DNA of 64,000 nucleotides from Firmicutes bacterium TM09-10 (GCA_003481005.1 QUKC01000015.1:1-64000), one strand, 5' to 3'; numbered from the stretch's first letter, positions 42,487 through 52,803 are shown. Notes: a model not told the origin generated them from the letters alone. Numbers and translations: made by a program.

Positions 42487-43701
42487 TCATTTCAAATAGT
42501 TCCACGGGCTGACGTAGCTGCCGTTGCTTCTCACAGAAAAGTGCAGATGCGGTCCTGTCGAGCGTCCGGTCGAGCCGACCGCAGCGATTGTCGCACCCTT
42601 ACTCACGGACTGTCCCGTTGAAACATATAGCTTCGACGCGTGCATATAAATTGTATACAATCCATCGCCGTGGTCGATCATGACATAATTGCCCATCGAA
42701 CTGTTGTAAGACGCCGCTACTACGTTTCCACTGTATGCCGCCAGAATCGCCGTTCCGCTCGGTGCCGCAAAATCCACGCCGTTATGGAATTTCTGAACCT
42801 TCAACGTCGGATGCATCCGGTTGCCGTAATCATCCGAAATCCTGGTATAGCCCGGACACGGCATCTGGAACATACCGCCGTCATATTTTAAGCGGTTTTC
42901 CTCTTCGAGCTTTGCCTTATCCGCCGCAACTGCCTTTTCCAGAGCAGCGATCGTCGCATTCTGTGCCGAAATATCCGCCTCGTATTCCTTGATTGCAGCC
43001 TCCTTATTGCTGATATCGCCCTGATATGCCACAATCTGCTGCTCTTTCTCGGAAATCAGCGTATTGACCGCCTGCTGCTCCTTTTCCAGGCTCGCCTGTG
43101 CGGTGTTTAAAACGTCTTCTTCCTCTTCCAGTGTCTGCTTACACAGCTCCAGATATTCCACGCTCTGACGGTACTCTTCCAGCTTGCGGCTGTCGTAGCT
43201 GCTTAGCTGTTCCACATAACCTGCCTGGTTTAACATATCTGCAAATGAGCCTGCATTCACCAAAAGCTCGAGGTATCCGTTGCCCTTGCTGTTTCGATAC
43301 AGATAGCGCAGCCGGGTTTTCATATCCTCATACTGCTGATCTGCAACCGCCTGCGCCTGTTCAATATCCGCTTTCGTTTCTTCAATTTCCGTTTTTTTGG
43401 CTGTGATCTCTTCTTCCAGATCTTCGATCTTATTTTCCAGATCATCCAGCTGACCGTCCAGCTGCGCCACATATGTTTCCAGATCCTTCTTCGACTTCTG
43501 CAGCTGGCTTACCATCGACTTAATATCGGAAATGTTGGACTGGATCTTCTTTTTCTCCGACTGCGCGTCGCTGATCGCCTGCTGCTTCTGCTTGATGCTC
43601 TCCTCAAGTGCAGTGGATGCCTGAACAGGAATCATCGATGTAAAAAGAAGCAGCGCTGCCGATAAAAGGCAGGCTGTGATTCTTTTTTTCCCAATTTTCA
43701 T
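42487..43701 (-). CDS. Coiled-coil M23 peptidase, EnvC-like
   Basis: 404-aa secreted protein. Signal peptide at 1-28 (ITACLLSAALLLFTSMIPVQAS), two long coiled coils (about 30-250, DLENKIEDLEEEITAKKTEIEETKADIEQAQAV and later EADISAQNATIAALEKAVAADKAKLEEENR), then a LytM/M23 domain (about 285-404). Zinc and catalytic residues appear intact: H and D in FHNGVDFAAPSG, H in IYMHASKLY and HLHF in GPHLHFSV. E. coli EnvC has lost them, so this one probably cuts peptidoglycan itself. It follows ftsX, which likely controls it, as in PcsB/EnvC systems. Confidence 0.9.
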   Translation of the reverse strand: MKIGKKRITACLLSAALLLFTSMIPVQASTALEESIKQKQQAISDAQSEKKKIQSNISDIKSMVSQLQKSKKDLETYVAQLDGQLDDLENKIEDLEEEITAKKTEIEETKADIEQAQAVADQQYEDMKTRLRYLYRNSKGNGYLELLVNAGSFADMLNQAGYVEQLSSYDSRKLEEYRQSVEYLELCKQTLEEEEDVLNTAQASLEKEQQAVNTLISEKEQQIVAYQGDISNKEAAIKEYEADISAQNATIAALEKAVAADKAKLEEENRLKYDGGMFQMPCPGYTRISDDYGNRMHPTLKVQKFHNGVDFAAPSGTAILAAYSGNVVAASYNSSMGNYVMIDHGDGLYTIYMHASKLYVSTGQSVSKGATIAAVGSTGRSTGPHLHFSVRSNGSYVSPWNYLK

Positions 43702-43714
43702 GCTGTCTTCCTCA

Positions 43715-44614
43715 TCATACGCGAAGATGCTTGCGCACTGTTATAAAGCTTCCCAGGAAACCGATTCCTGCGCCAAGTCCCAGACAAACCGGAAGAAGCG
43801 TCCGATAAATCTCCGAAACCGGCAAAAACTGCATCAGCCCGGAAAGCGACGGGAACTCTATCATGACATAATCAATGACCTTTTTATAAAGGACATAGAT
43901 CAGACCGAGCGGGAGCAACGAACCGATCAATCCGATCAGAATACCTTCTATTACAAACGGGGAACGTACGAAAAAGTCCGTCGCACCGATGTATTTCATA
44001 ATTTCAATCTCTGACTTGCGAACAGAAATACCGATCATAACCGTGTTGTTGATCAGGAATACGGAAACTGCCAGCAAAATTGCAATAATGCCGACCGAAG
44101 TGTATGCCACGAGCGCATTCACGCCGGTCAGCGTCGTCGCCGCTACCTCGGAATACCGTACTCTCTCCACCTGCGGGATGGATTCCAGCCAGCTTACCAG
44201 GCTTTCCTGCTTCGAAACATCGTTCATATAAATTTCGTAGTTATCCATGCCCTCCAGCGGGTTCTCGGTATAGATCTCGTTGTAATCTTCTCCGATATTT
44301 TCGGGAGCCCACTCTGCCCACGCTTCATCTGCAGAAATAAACTTCGCCTCGGACACCTCGTCGCGCGCCCGGATCTGCGCGCCGATCTGTTCCATTTCTT
44401 CCTGGGTCGTCCCGTCCTTAAAAAATACGGTAACAGAAACGTCCTCTTCTGCCGTGCGCACGACGTTCTGGAAGTTTAAAATGACCGCATAAAAAAGTCC
44501 GAACAAAAACAGACAGGCAGAAATCGTCGCAATGGAAGCAAGGGAAAACAGCTTGTTCCGGAAAATGTTGATTACGCCCTGTTTCAACGTATAAAAAAAT
44601 GTACTAATCCTCAT
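43715..44614 (-). CDS. ftsX: Cell-division membrane protein FtsX
   Basis: About 299 aa. The conserved start is MRISTFFYTLKQGVINIFRNKLFSLASIATISACLFLFGLFYAVILNFQN, followed by an extracellular domain (about 55-165) and three more membrane segments (VAYTSVGIIAILLAVSVFLIN, FVIEGILIGLIGSLLPLGLIYVLY, LLPVCLGLGAGIGFLGSFI). It joins FtsE to transmit ATP hydrolysis to a wall hydrolase. The ATG overlaps the ftsE end by 11 bases. Confidence 0.94.
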   Translation of the reverse strand: MRISTFFYTLKQGVINIFRNKLFSLASIATISACLFLFGLFYAVILNFQNVVRTAEEDVSVTVFFKDGTTQEEMEQIGAQIRARDEVSEAKFISADEAWAEWAPENIGEDYNEIYTENPLEGMDNYEIYMNDVSKQESLVSWLESIPQVERVRYSEVAATTLTGVNALVAYTSVGIIAILLAVSVFLINNTVMIGISVRKSEIEIMKYIGATDFFVRSPFVIEGILIGLIGSLLPLGLIYVLYKKVIDYVMIEFPSLSGLMQFLPVSEIYRTLLPVCLGLGAGIGFLGSFITVRKHLRV

Positions 44615-45344
44615 CGATATAACCGCCTTTTTCTTCGTCGCTGATAACGACACCCTTCTTCATCGTAATTACGCGTTTCTTCATTTCATTTACAATTTCA
44701 CGGTTGTGCGTAACGACCAGAATCGTCGTGCCTCTTTCTTCGTTGATGCGTTCCAGCAGCTTCATGATTTCCCAGGAATTCTTCGGATCGAGGTTTCCTG
44801 TCGGTTCATCTGCCAGAAGAATCGGCGGTTCGTTTACCAGCGCCCTCGCCAGTGCAACTCTCTGCTGTTCACCGCCGGAGAGCTGTTTGGTCTTCGCTTT
44901 GTATTTGCCTGCCAGACCTACCTCTGCCAGCGCGTTCGGAACATTTTTACGCATCAGCTTCGTCGGCATCTGGATAACACGCTGTGCAAACGCTACGTTT
45001 TCATAAACGTTTCTGTCATTCAGCAGACGGAAATCCTGGAACACGATTCCAAGATTTCTGCGGAATTTCGGCACCTGTCTGCGCTTTAAGCGCGCCACAT
45101 CGGCACCATTTACGATAACACGGCCGCTCGTGGGCGTCAGCTCCCGCAAAAGCAGCTTGATCAGGGTCGATTTTCCTGAGCCGCTGTCGCCTACGATAAA
45201 AACAAATTCCCCCTTTTTGATCGTCAGGCTCACATTATCCAAAGCTGGAGAGCCGCTCGAATACGATTTGCTCACGCGATCCAGCGTGATGACCGCATCT
45301 GAGCCTTCCCGCTTCTTCTTTTTTTTCTTATCGTTTTGTACCAA
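44604..45344 (-). CDS. ftsE: Cell-division ATP-binding protein FtsE
   Basis: 246-aa ABC ATPase. Walker A VGDSGSGKSTLIK (about 52-64), signature LSGGEQQRVALARAL, Walker B PPILLADEPTGNLDP and the H-loop VVTHNREIV. The start appears to be a TTG at 45344 with AAGG and AGGATGGTG upstream. The first 15 residues are Lys-rich (KKKKKKREG) and not part of the usual core, so the start could be slightly later. It is first in the ftsE-ftsX-M23-ctpA group. Confidence 0.93.
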   Translation of the reverse strand: MVQNDKKKKKKREGSDAVITLDRVSKSYSSGSPALDNVSLTIKKGEFVFIVGDSGSGKSTLIKLLLRELTPTSGRVIVNGADVARLKRRQVPKFRRNLGIVFQDFRLLNDRNVYENVAFAQRVIQMPTKLMRKNVPNALAEVGLAGKYKAKTKQLSGGEQQRVALARALVNEPPILLADEPTGNLDPKNSWEIMKLLERINEERGTTILVVTHNREIVNEMKKRVITMKKGVVISDEEKGGYIDED

Positions 45345-45358
45345 ACCTTGTCACCATC

Positions 45359-46447
45359 CTAATATTCAAAAAATTCCATGTACTTCATGTACTTTACAAC
45401 CATGAGTGCGATCTTGAATGTAATCGCATCCTCAAATACGCGCAGATCCAGCCCGGTAGACTTCTGAAGCTTATCCAGACGATATACCAGCGTATTTCTG
45501 TGGATAAACAGCTGACGGCTCGTTTCCGATACGTTTAAGCTGTTCTCGAAGAATTTGCTGATGGTCGTCAGCGTCTCCTCGTCAAAATCGTCCGGACTCT
45601 TTCCACCGAAAATCTCCCGGATAAACATCTTACAAAGCGGAATCGGAAGCTGATAGATCAGACGGCCAATGCCCAGCTCGCTGTATGCGATTACTCTTCT
45701 CTCGTCAAAGAAAATCTTGCCGACGTCCATTGCCATCTTGGCTTCTTTGTAGGAACGGCTCACTTCTTTGATTTCCTGTACGATTGTACCGTAGGAAATG
45801 CGGCTTTCGGAATAGCCCTCTGTTTCCAGCCATTCTGTCAGGTTTGCAGTGTAATGCTCAATCTCCTTCATTTCATCGTTTTCGGTCAGCGCTTTCACGA
45901 TGATCACGTTATTCTCATCCACTGCCGTGATAAAATCCCGGTTATTATTACCAAATACCGGACGCATCTGCTCCAGGATGTTATCCTCCCGTCCCGCGCT
46001 GCATTCGATAATCAGGACAACTCGCTGCGCATCCACCGGAATATAGAGCTTCTTCGCCCTGCTGTAAATGTCCACCAAAAGCAGGTTATCCAGCAACAGG
46101 TTTTTGATAAAGTTATCCTTATCGAAGCGCTCTTTATACGCCACAAGCAGGTTCTGAATCTGGAATGCAGCCATCTTTCCGATCATATAAATATTTTCAC
46201 CGGCGCCGCCTACAATCAGAATATATTCCAGCTGCTGCTCGTCATAGATCTTAAAAAACTGATTTCCCTGAACCTCCTGGCTGTCTGCAGGGGAATCCAC
46301 AAAGGCTCTCGCCTGCGGCAGATATTCTTCCAGTCCGTCTGCTGTCGTCGCAGCGGTCTTTCCATCCACATCAATCACACATAATTCGACTCTGGCAATC
46401 GCCTTCAAGCCATCCAGTGTACTCTGTAAAATCTGATTCGATATCAT
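45359..46447 (-). CDS. PucR-type transcriptional regulator
   Basis: About 362 aa from ATG 46447, with AAGGAG nine bases upstream. The C-terminal PucR HTH is clear: TISKFFENSLNVSETSRQLFIHRNTLVYRLDKLQKSTGLDLRVFEDAITFKIAL (about 305-355). The middle region has a degenerate GGDEF-like/CdaR fold (VVLIIECSAGREDNILEQMRPVFGNNNRDFITAVDENNVIIV). The N-terminal part has GAF-like character and may bind a small ligand. Related regulators control purine, sugar or amino acid use. It precedes ftsE, but there is no evidence that it regulates division genes. Confidence 0.82.
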   Translation of the reverse strand: MISNQILQSTLDGLKAIARVELCVIDVDGKTAATTADGLEEYLPQARAFVDSPADSQEVQGNQFFKIYDEQQLEYILIVGGAGENIYMIGKMAAFQIQNLLVAYKERFDKDNFIKNLLLDNLLLVDIYSRAKKLYIPVDAQRVVLIIECSAGREDNILEQMRPVFGNNNRDFITAVDENNVIIVKALTENDEMKEIEHYTANLTEWLETEGYSESRISYGTIVQEIKEVSRSYKEAKMAMDVGKIFFDERRVIAYSELGIGRLIYQLPIPLCKMFIREIFGGKSPDDFDEETLTTISKFFENSLNVSETSRQLFIHRNTLVYRLDKLQKSTGLDLRVFEDAITFKIALMVVKYMKYMEFFEY

Positions 46448-46621
46448 AAACCCCGTCTCCTTCACTTCGCGCATTCTTCGACAAAAAGCCAGTCTGTCTC
46501 CTGCGATTTTTACTATGCCCAACCTATATTCTAAAAGAAAACCACAAAAAAATCTATAGGAAATCGCAAAAAATTTATGCAAAACCTATAACTGCGGAAT
46601 TCCAGACGTTCTTTTGCTAGG

Positions 46622-46658
46622 AACTATAAAAGGCGAAGTACTTATTGCTCCGCCTTTT
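46622..46658 (-). terminator. Terminator overlapping the TagA-like stop
   Basis: AAAAGGCG / CGCCTTTT stem with TTTTATAG on the minus strand. The stop codon lies in the loop. Confidence 0.75.
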
Positions 46659-47310
46659 CCAGATTATATTCATTGACTTTTTTCTGAAAAATCTTTTTCC
46701 GCACCTTTCTCCAGAACGTCGTCCTCACCTTTTCTTTTAATTTCGTCTCCGGCAACGCCACCCAAAGCTCCGCGTTTAAAAATTTGCGGCCGCTGTGCAT
46801 CAGCTCCAGATCCAGTGGATATGTCATCCGGGAAAAAATCACCTTCGGCGCAGCTTCGTTCATGGCGTTCATCAGCCGCTGAGGCTGGTACTCGAATTCC
46901 TCGTAGCCCCGCACATCCACGATATTTAAGTTTTCCTGCGCATTTAAAAGCATCTCCTGCAGCTCCTGCGCCTGTTTACCCGTGTCACCCAGCAGATAAA
47001 CCTTGTCGTGCTGTCTCGCCAGTCTTTTCAAAAACTCCCGCAAAAACATCCGGTCCTCAATTTCCCGAACCCTGCCGGGAGACGCGATTCCTGCGGCCTC
47101 CAAAATATCCGGCTCCAGACAGAACATCAGATCCGTCTCTTCCAGATACTCCTTGACTTGTTCATCCCTGGACGCCATGGACAGAGACTGCGCGTTAATA
47201 TAACTTGTTGTATTGAGTGCCCCGGTCTGCAAAAAATGCTCCGCCCTGCGCAGACCCTCTCTTGCGGAAAAATCCATTAAGGAAATTCCCAGAACTGAAT
47301 ACCTTCTCAT
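46642..47310 (-). CDS. Divergent WecG/TagA/CpsF family glycosyltransferase
   Basis: About 222 aa from ATG 47310, with GAGGG upstream. The pattern resembles the family that transfers N-acetylmannosamine to a lipid-linked sugar, including YSVLGISLMDFSAREGLRRAEHFLQ and KVYLLGDTGKQAQELQEMLLNAQENLNIVDVRGYEEF. The catalytic GSDL-like segment is not clear; instead I see DLMFCLEPDILEAAGI. It may be a degenerate or altered-specificity member. The C-terminus is very basic (RTTFWRKVRKKIFQKKV). Call rests on overall pattern only. Confidence 0.6.
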   Translation of the reverse strand: MRRYSVLGISLMDFSAREGLRRAEHFLQTGALNTTSYINAQSLSMASRDEQVKEYLEETDLMFCLEPDILEAAGIASPGRVREIEDRMFLREFLKRLARQHDKVYLLGDTGKQAQELQEMLLNAQENLNIVDVRGYEEFEYQPQRLMNAMNEAAPKVIFSRMTYPLDLELMHSGRKFLNAELWVALPETKLKEKVRTTFWRKVRKKIFQKKVNEYNLEKAEQ

Positions 47311-47412
47311 AACCCTCTGCTCACTTCTTTTCTCACAACGAACGCCTTTCAAACGCTTCCCCGTTGTATCAGCTTCGTCACTCTCCGCCCCCCACGGAGC
47401 GCACCCGCCGCC

Positions 47413-48246
47413 TTATATCCTGCGGATCGCTTTTTCAGTGATCTCAATCCTGCCGTTTTTCAGCAGGTTGCCGACCGCACGCTTGAACTCGTTTTTGCTC
47501 ATCGCAAGCTCCCTGCGAATGACCTCCGGAGAAGCCTTGTCGGTAAACGGAAGCACGCCGTCGAAGCTGTCGATCAGCTTCATGACCTTCTCTGCATCCG
47601 TCTCGATCTGCAGGTACGCCTTTTCCCGCACGCTCAAATCCAGCTTGCCGTCCTCATGTACCCGGACAACCCTGGCTTCCACATGGTCACCGACCTTTAA
47701 TTCTCCGTACATTTCCTTCGGAGGAATCAGCGCGGAATATTGATTGTCCACTGCCACGAACGCGCCGAACTGGCGGCTGATTTCATACAGACAGCCGCTC
47801 ACTCTGTCATCCTTATGATAAGGGCTGTCGGTGCGCAGATAATGATACACCTTCATCGTCGCACAGAGCCGACCGCTCTTGTCCACATACAAAGCAACCG
47901 GGAAACGGTCGCCCTCTTTTACCTTTCTGGTCTGCTCCTTGAATGGAAGGAAGAGGTCTTTTTCCAGTCCCCATTCCAGAAATGCTCCCATTTTCGCAGT
48001 CTGCGCAACCGTAAGCTCTACAACCTCACCAAGCAAAAGCTTCGGGCGCGCCGTTGTTGAAATCAGCCGGTCGCTCGAATCTTTATATAAGAAAACCTCA
48101 ATCTGATCCCCGACCGAGGTCTGCGGCGGAACCTGTCTTGCCGGAAGAAGCACTCTTTTGTCCTCTTCTCCGGGCTCTGCCAGATAAACGCCGAAATCCA
48201 CTTTTTTTACTACTGTCAAATTCTGAATTGTTCCAATTTCCAGCAT
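47413..48246 (-). CDS. cvfB: S1 RNA-binding domain protein CvfB
   Basis: About 277 aa from ATG 48246. It has tandem S1-like domains (MLEIGTIQNLTVVKKVDFGVYLAE; LLLGEVVELTVAQTAKMGAFLEWGLEKDLFLPFKEQ; DRVSGCLYEISRQFGAFVAVDNQYSALIP) followed by a winged-helix C-terminus (PEVIRRELAMSKNEFKRAVGNLLKNGRIEI). CvfB is named for conserved virulence factor B and is likely an RNA-binding regulator. The thioesterase gene lies just upstream (11 bp). Confidence 0.88.
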   Translation of the reverse strand: MLEIGTIQNLTVVKKVDFGVYLAEPGEEDKRVLLPARQVPPQTSVGDQIEVFLYKDSSDRLISTTARPKLLLGEVVELTVAQTAKMGAFLEWGLEKDLFLPFKEQTRKVKEGDRFPVALYVDKSGRLCATMKVYHYLRTDSPYHKDDRVSGCLYEISRQFGAFVAVDNQYSALIPPKEMYGELKVGDHVEARVVRVHEDGKLDLSVREKAYLQIETDAEKVMKLIDSFDGVLPFTDKASPEVIRRELAMSKNEFKRAVGNLLKNGRIEITEKAIRRI

Positions 48247-48257
48247 ATTATTTTCCT

Positions 48258-48965
48258 TTATCTTCCTGTCAGCTCGACGACCACAAACGGAGCTTCGTCC
48301 TCGCTGCACAGGGAAACGGTTACGCGGTCTGCCTCCGTCACAATGATCGGAACCACTATATCGTGAAGCAGTGCGGATTTTTTATACTCCGCCCGCATCT
48401 GTCTGATTGCAAAATTTTCCGGCAAATACGCCATCGCCATCGAAATGTACTGTCCATTATTTACGTGGTGGTTGCCATCTAAGTGCTGTCTTTCCACCCG
48501 GAAAGGCTCCTGTCTGATGCCGCCCTGGGGCACTGCGATTTTACGCGGCGCATAGTCCATCTGCAAACGTTCTTCCACGTCGTATTTTTCGACCATCTCC
48601 GGCAGCACCCGCACCGGAACACCCTTTTTGTGATTGATCAGAGACCAGAACGAATTTGCTTGTGCCAGCCGCTCTCCGTCTTCCGTATCCATAAAAAAAT
48701 TACGCAGTCCCATAAAGCCGCGCAGCTCGTATGGAATCGTCCCGATCCTGATTTTTTCTCCGAGGGCCGGATAGCGGTGTACAACCACCTGCCACGCGCT
48801 CATCACCCAGAGCAGATCCTTTTCTTTCAGAAAATCAATGCCAATTCCGAGATCCTCCGACTGAAATGTCGAAGCATCCTGAAAATAATCCACGATCGCC
48901 GGCAGGCTCAGCAATCCGTCTTCCCCGGTTTCGCTGTAGCGCACTCTGCTGTCAAATGTATACAT
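48258..48965 (-). CDS. Acyl-ACP thioesterase
   Basis: About 235 aa from ATG 48965, with GGAGG upstream. The family (FatA/FatB-like bacterial thioesterases) shows two hot-dog repeats: MYTFDSRVRYSETGEDGLLSLPAIVDYFQDASTFQSED and FRVERQHLDGNHHVNNGQYISMAMAYLP. The N...H residues in DGNHHVNNGQYI are the catalytic pair. It releases fatty acids from acyl carrier protein. It precedes cvfB closely. Confidence 0.87.
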   Translation of the reverse strand: MYTFDSRVRYSETGEDGLLSLPAIVDYFQDASTFQSEDLGIGIDFLKEKDLLWVMSAWQVVVHRYPALGEKIRIGTIPYELRGFMGLRNFFMDTEDGERLAQANSFWSLINHKKGVPVRVLPEMVEKYDVEERLQMDYAPRKIAVPQGGIRQEPFRVERQHLDGNHHVNNGQYISMAMAYLPENFAIRQMRAEYKKSALLHDIVVPIIVTEADRVTVSLCSEDEAPFVVVELTGR

Positions 48966-49104
48966 ATCCGTCTTTCCTCCGGTACTGGCTGTGCTCTCTT
49001 TTGCGATTATTATAGCAGGAATCCCCTGGTTCGGCAACCCGGCATCCAGGTCTGGGGCTTTTGAACCCGACATCATTGTTATTGTTCCCACGCGCTGTTA
49101 TAAC

Positions 49105-49137
49105 AAAAACCCCGGAGGAATTTTCCTTCGGGGTTTA
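49105..49137 (-). terminator. Terminator after tRNA-Gln
   Basis: AAACCCCG..GGA / CC.CGGGGTTT stem followed by TTTTG on the minus strand. Confidence 0.8.
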
Positions 49138-49141
49138 TAGC

Positions 49142-49212
49142 AGGGCTACCAGGATTCGAACCTGGAAAATGACGGAGTCAGAGTCCGTTGCCTTACCGTT
49201 TGGCGATAGCCC
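49142..49212 (-). tRNA. tRNA-Gln (CTG)
   Basis: 71-nt cloverleaf on the minus strand: acceptor GGGCTAT / GTAGCCC, anticodon stem-loop ACGGA CTCTGAC TCCGT with anticodon CTG, T arm CCAGGTTCGAATCCTGG. No encoded CCA. It lies about 180 bp after the glutamine synthetase gene on the same strand. Confidence 0.92.
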
Positions 49213-49342
49213 TAAGTCTTGTTCTCTGTGATTTTGTTTCCCTGTCTCACAGCGCTTATTTAATATACAACACATTCACAGAAAATGCAAGCCTTTTTTT
49301 AAATTTTTTATTTTTTATTTTTTCCAGATTCACCTGCCGCTT

Positions 49343-49386
49343 CGTCAGCGGATTCACGAGGATTTCCTGCGTCGAATCCGCTGACG
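49343..49386. repeat. Strong hairpin at the glnN 3' end
   Basis: 13-bp arms CGTCAGCGGATTC (49343-49355) / GAATCCGCTGACG (49374-49386). T-run only on the + side. Confidence 0.5.
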
Positions 49387-49391
49387 CGTTT

Positions 49392-51515
49392 TTACACTTC
49401 AAACAGCAAATCCGCATATCCGGGCATCGGCCAGAACGAACGGTCTACTTTCATCTCGAGCGCATCTACCGGTGCGCGCAGGGCTTCCATTGCAGGAACG
49501 ATCTCGTCCCGATAAAAAAATGCCTGCTTTCTCGCATCTTTCTTCTGCACGTTTCCGTCTGCTTCCTTTTGTTTCAGGTCTTCCAGCGCGGCGGAAGCCT
49601 GAGCCAGCAGAGCAGAGGTATCTTTCAACAGCGTTTTTGAAACGCCGCTGTCTGCACCGACTGATTCCAGGGAAGCGATGGTATCCGCCAACGTCTTTGT
49701 GTACCGTATAACGGCAGGAAGAATATCTTTCGACGCCATATCGATCATTGTCTTTGCCTCAATATGAATCGTCTTGACATAGGTTTCGTAAACAATCTCT
49801 TTTCTGGATTCCAGCTCTGCACGGTTGTAGATGCCGAAACGCTCATACAACCGGATCGCCTTATCGGTCGTCAGTGCCTCCACCGAATCGATCATACCCG
49901 GGAATACCGGAAGTCCGCGGCGCTGCGCCTCTTTCTCCCATTCCTTCGAATAACCGTCTCCGTTGAAAAGAATGCGCTGATGTGCCGTCATATATTCCTT
50001 AATCAGATCGTGCACCGCCATATCGAAATTTTCTTCCCCGGCAGCTTCCAGTCGGTCAGCAGCTTCGCAGAACGCCTCTGCGACAATTGCGTTGATCGTC
50101 GTCGTCGGGCTTCCGATCGAATCCGAAGAGCCGACCATACGGAACTCGAACTTGTTTCCGGTAAAGGCAAACGGAGAAGTACGGTTTCTGTCTGTCGCAT
50201 CCATCGGCAGATCAGGCACGGTGGAAACGCCGGTATGTAACGTAGAACCCTCCAGGCAGGAACGGGCTTCGCCGGTTTCCACAAGCTGTCTTACCACATC
50301 CTCCAGCTGTGTGCCCAGAAATATGGAAACGATTGCCGGAGGCGCCTCGCTTGCACCGAGACGAAGATCATTGCCGACGTTGGATGCGCTTCTGCGCAGC
50401 AGGTCGGCGTGTGTATCCACAGCCTTGATAACGCAGGCAAGCACCAATAAAAACTGAATATTTTCATTGGGTGTCTCACCGGGATCCAGCAGATTCATGC
50501 CGGTATCCGTCGTAATCGACCAGTTGTCGTGCTTGCCGGAGCCGTTAACGCCTGCAAACGGCTTTTCGTGCAGCAGGCAGCGCAGGTTATGACGCTCTGC
50601 CACCTTTTTCATCGTCTCCATGACAAGCTGGTTGTGATCCATTGCAATGTTCGCAGTTTCATAGACCGGAGCAAGTTCGTGCTGCGCGGGCGCAACCTCA
50701 TTGTGCTGCGTCTTTGCCGTCACGCCGAGCTTCCACAGCTCCACGTTTAAATCCTTCATAAACGCACCGACCCGCTCGCGGATCACGCCGAAATAATGGT
50801 CCTCCAGCTCCTGCCCTTTCGGTGCGGACGCACCGAACAGCGTTCTGCCGGAAAAAATCAGGTCTTTTCTCTGTAAATATTTTGCCCGGTCAATCAGGAA
50901 ATACTCCTGCTCCGCGCCGACAGACGGAGTAACTTTTGTCGCCGTCGTGTTTTTGTTGAACAGACGAACGATTCGCATCGCCTGCTCGGAAATTGCTTCC
51001 ATCGAACGAAGCAGCGGAGTCTTTTTATCGAGTGCCTCCCCTGTAAAGGAGCAGAACGCCGTCGGGATACACAGAATCACACCCGTCGCATCTTCTTTTA
51101 AAAACGCAGGGGAAGTGATATCCCATACCGTATAACCTCTCGCTTCAAATGTGGAACGCAGACCACCGGAGGGAAATGACGAAGCGTCCGCCTCGCCCTT
51201 AATCAGCTCCTTGCCGGAAAACTCCATCAGCATCTTTCCGCTCTCATCCGGATGTGTCACGAAGGAATCATGCTTCTCCGCCGTGATGCCGGTCAGCGGC
51301 TGGAACCAGTGCGTGTAATGGGTCGCGCCATGCTCCACTGCCCAGTCCTTCATCGTCTTTGCCACAACGTCCGCTGTCGCGTTGTCTAACTCACCGCCAT
51401 GCTCCATGACGCGTTTGACTTCTGCGAACGCTTTTTTAGGAAGACGCTCCTGCATCTTTCCAAGGGTGAATACATTTTCTCCAAACAGCTTTTCCACATT
51501 CAGCACTTCACTCAT
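49392..51515 (-). CDS. glnN: Glutamine synthetase, type III
   Basis: About 707-aa GSIII that makes glutamine from glutamate and ammonia. Diagnostic segments include [59 protein letters not shown] and [10 protein letters not shown]. The C-terminal ~150 residues form the helical extension of this type. It starts at ATG 51515 with AAAGGAG upstream; four bases overlap the U32 stop. A tRNA-Gln gene follows on the same strand. Confidence 0.95.
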   Translation of the reverse strand: MSEVLNVEKLFGENVFTLGKMQERLPKKAFAEVKRVMEHGGELDNATADVVAKTMKDWAVEHGATHYTHWFQPLTGITAEKHDSFVTHPDESGKMLMEFSGKELIKGEADASSFPSGGLRSTFEARGYTVWDITSPAFLKEDATGVILCIPTAFCSFTGEALDKKTPLLRSMEAISEQAMRIVRLFNKNTTATKVTPSVGAEQEYFLIDRAKYLQRKDLIFSGRTLFGASAPKGQELEDHYFGVIRERVGAFMKDLNVELWKLGVTAKTQHNEVAPAQHELAPVYETANIAMDHNQLVMETMKKVAERHNLRCLLHEKPFAGVNGSGKHDNWSITTDTGMNLLDPGETPNENIQFLLVLACVIKAVDTHADLLRRSASNVGNDLRLGASEAPPAIVSIFLGTQLEDVVRQLVETGEARSCLEGSTLHTGVSTVPDLPMDATDRNRTSPFAFTGNKFEFRMVGSSDSIGSPTTTINAIVAEAFCEAADRLEAAGEENFDMAVHDLIKEYMTAHQRILFNGDGYSKEWEKEAQRRGLPVFPGMIDSVEALTTDKAIRLYERFGIYNRAELESRKEIVYETYVKTIHIEAKTMIDMASKDILPAVIRYTKTLADTIASLESVGADSGVSKTLLKDTSALLAQASAALEDLKQKEADGNVQKKDARKQAFFYRDEIVPAMEALRAPVDALEMKVDRSFWPMPGYADLLFEV

Positions 51516-52777
51516 TCGTCCGTCTCCTTTTCGACAATTGTACGAAGTAAATCCCCCGTTTCTGCAGCCTCCGAAAGCGTCAGCCACAGCTCCTGCTTCG
51601 GATGGGGCGCACTCTCCATTTTTTCCTCCTGATCATCCTGGATCTGCAGCACCTGACATGCCACATTTCTTCCGTCCGGTTTCATGATCTCGATCACATC
51701 GCCCACGCAGAATTTATTGCGCTGTTCGATTCTTGCACGGCCCTTATGATCCGTCTCGTAAACAGTGCCCAGATAAACTGCATCGCTTTGATAGGTATTA
51801 GAATCATAAATCTGAGATTCTTCATTCGGCTTTCCGTAATAAAAACCCGTCGTAAACTGTCGATAGGTACAGCGTGAAATTTCGCGGTGGTACCAGTCCA
51901 TATTGGCGCGGTATTTTTCTTCGGATTCCAGACAGTCATCAATCGCTTTCCGATATGTCCGCGCCACCGTCGCCACATACAGCGCTGTCTTCATCCGTCC
52001 TTCTATTTTAAAGCTGTCAATTCCCGCATCCAGCAGATCCGGAATATGCTCGAGCATACACAGATCCTTGGAATTGAAAATAAACGTTCCTCTTTCGTTT
52101 TCATAAACCGGCAGATATTCGCCTGGTCTGGATTCCTCCATCACCGCATATTTCCAGCGGCACGGATGGGTACATGCACCGCGGTTGGCATCCCGTCCGG
52201 TAAAATAATTGCTCAGAAGGCAGCGGCCGGAATAGGAAATACACATCGCGCCGTGTACAAAGCTCTCAATTTCCATATCAGACGGAATATGGCTGCGGAT
52301 TTTCTTCAGCTCTGCCAGGGAAAGCTCCCGTGCGGAAACCACACGCTTTGCGCCCAGATTCCACCAGAACAACCACGTCTCGTAGTTCGTGCTGTTTGCC
52401 TGCGTCGAAATGTGCAGCTCGATCTCCGGGCACACTCGCTTCGCAATCATGAACAGTCCGGGATCGGAAATAATCAGCGCATCCGGCGGAACCGGTCTGC
52501 CGTCTTTTGTTTTTAAGTGCTTCAGCTCCATAAAATAATCCGAAGCCGCTTCCAGATCTCCGTTATGCGCTAAAATATTCGCTGTCACATAGACCTTAAC
52601 GCCCCGATCATGCGCATAAGCGATCCCCTCCGCCATATCCTCCGGGGAAAAATTCTTCGCCTTTGCCCGCAGTCCAAACGCCTCTCCGCCGATATAAACT
52701 GCATCCGCTCCAAAATTGACCGCAGTCTTTAACACCTCAAGACTGCCGGCCGGAATCAGCAATTCCGGTTTTTTCAT
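51512..52777 (-). CDS. Peptidase U32 family protein (TrhP-like tRNA hydroxylation)
   Basis: About 421 aa from ATG 52777 ([44 protein letters not shown]). The U32 signature is visible as [22 protein letters not shown], with further cysteines in [11 protein letters not shown] that may hold an Fe-S cluster. Homologues YrrN/YrrO act in 5-hydroxyuridine formation in tRNA. Its upstream neighbour is a YrrM/TrmR-type O-methyltransferase, which methylates this product, so the pair fits tRNA wobble modification. A protease function is not supported. Confidence 0.85.
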   Translation of the reverse strand: MKKPELLIPAGSLEVLKTAVNFGADAVYIGGEAFGLRAKAKNFSPEDMAEGIAYAHDRGVKVYVTANILAHNGDLEAASDYFMELKHLKTKDGRPVPPDALIISDPGLFMIAKRVCPEIELHISTQANSTNYETWLFWWNLGAKRVVSARELSLAELKKIRSHIPSDMEIESFVHGAMCISYSGRCLLSNYFTGRDANRGACTHPCRWKYAVMEESRPGEYLPVYENERGTFIFNSKDLCMLEHIPDLLDAGIDSFKIEGRMKTALYVATVARTYRKAIDDCLESEEKYRANMDWYHREISRCTYRQFTTGFYYGKPNEESQIYDSNTYQSDAVYLGTVYETDHKGRARIEQRNKFCVGDVIEIMKPDGRNVACQVLQIQDDQEEKMESAPHPKQELWLTLSEAAETGDLLRTIVEKETDE

Positions 52778-52803
52778 CTGATTTGCTCTCCTCATTCTCC
52801 ATT

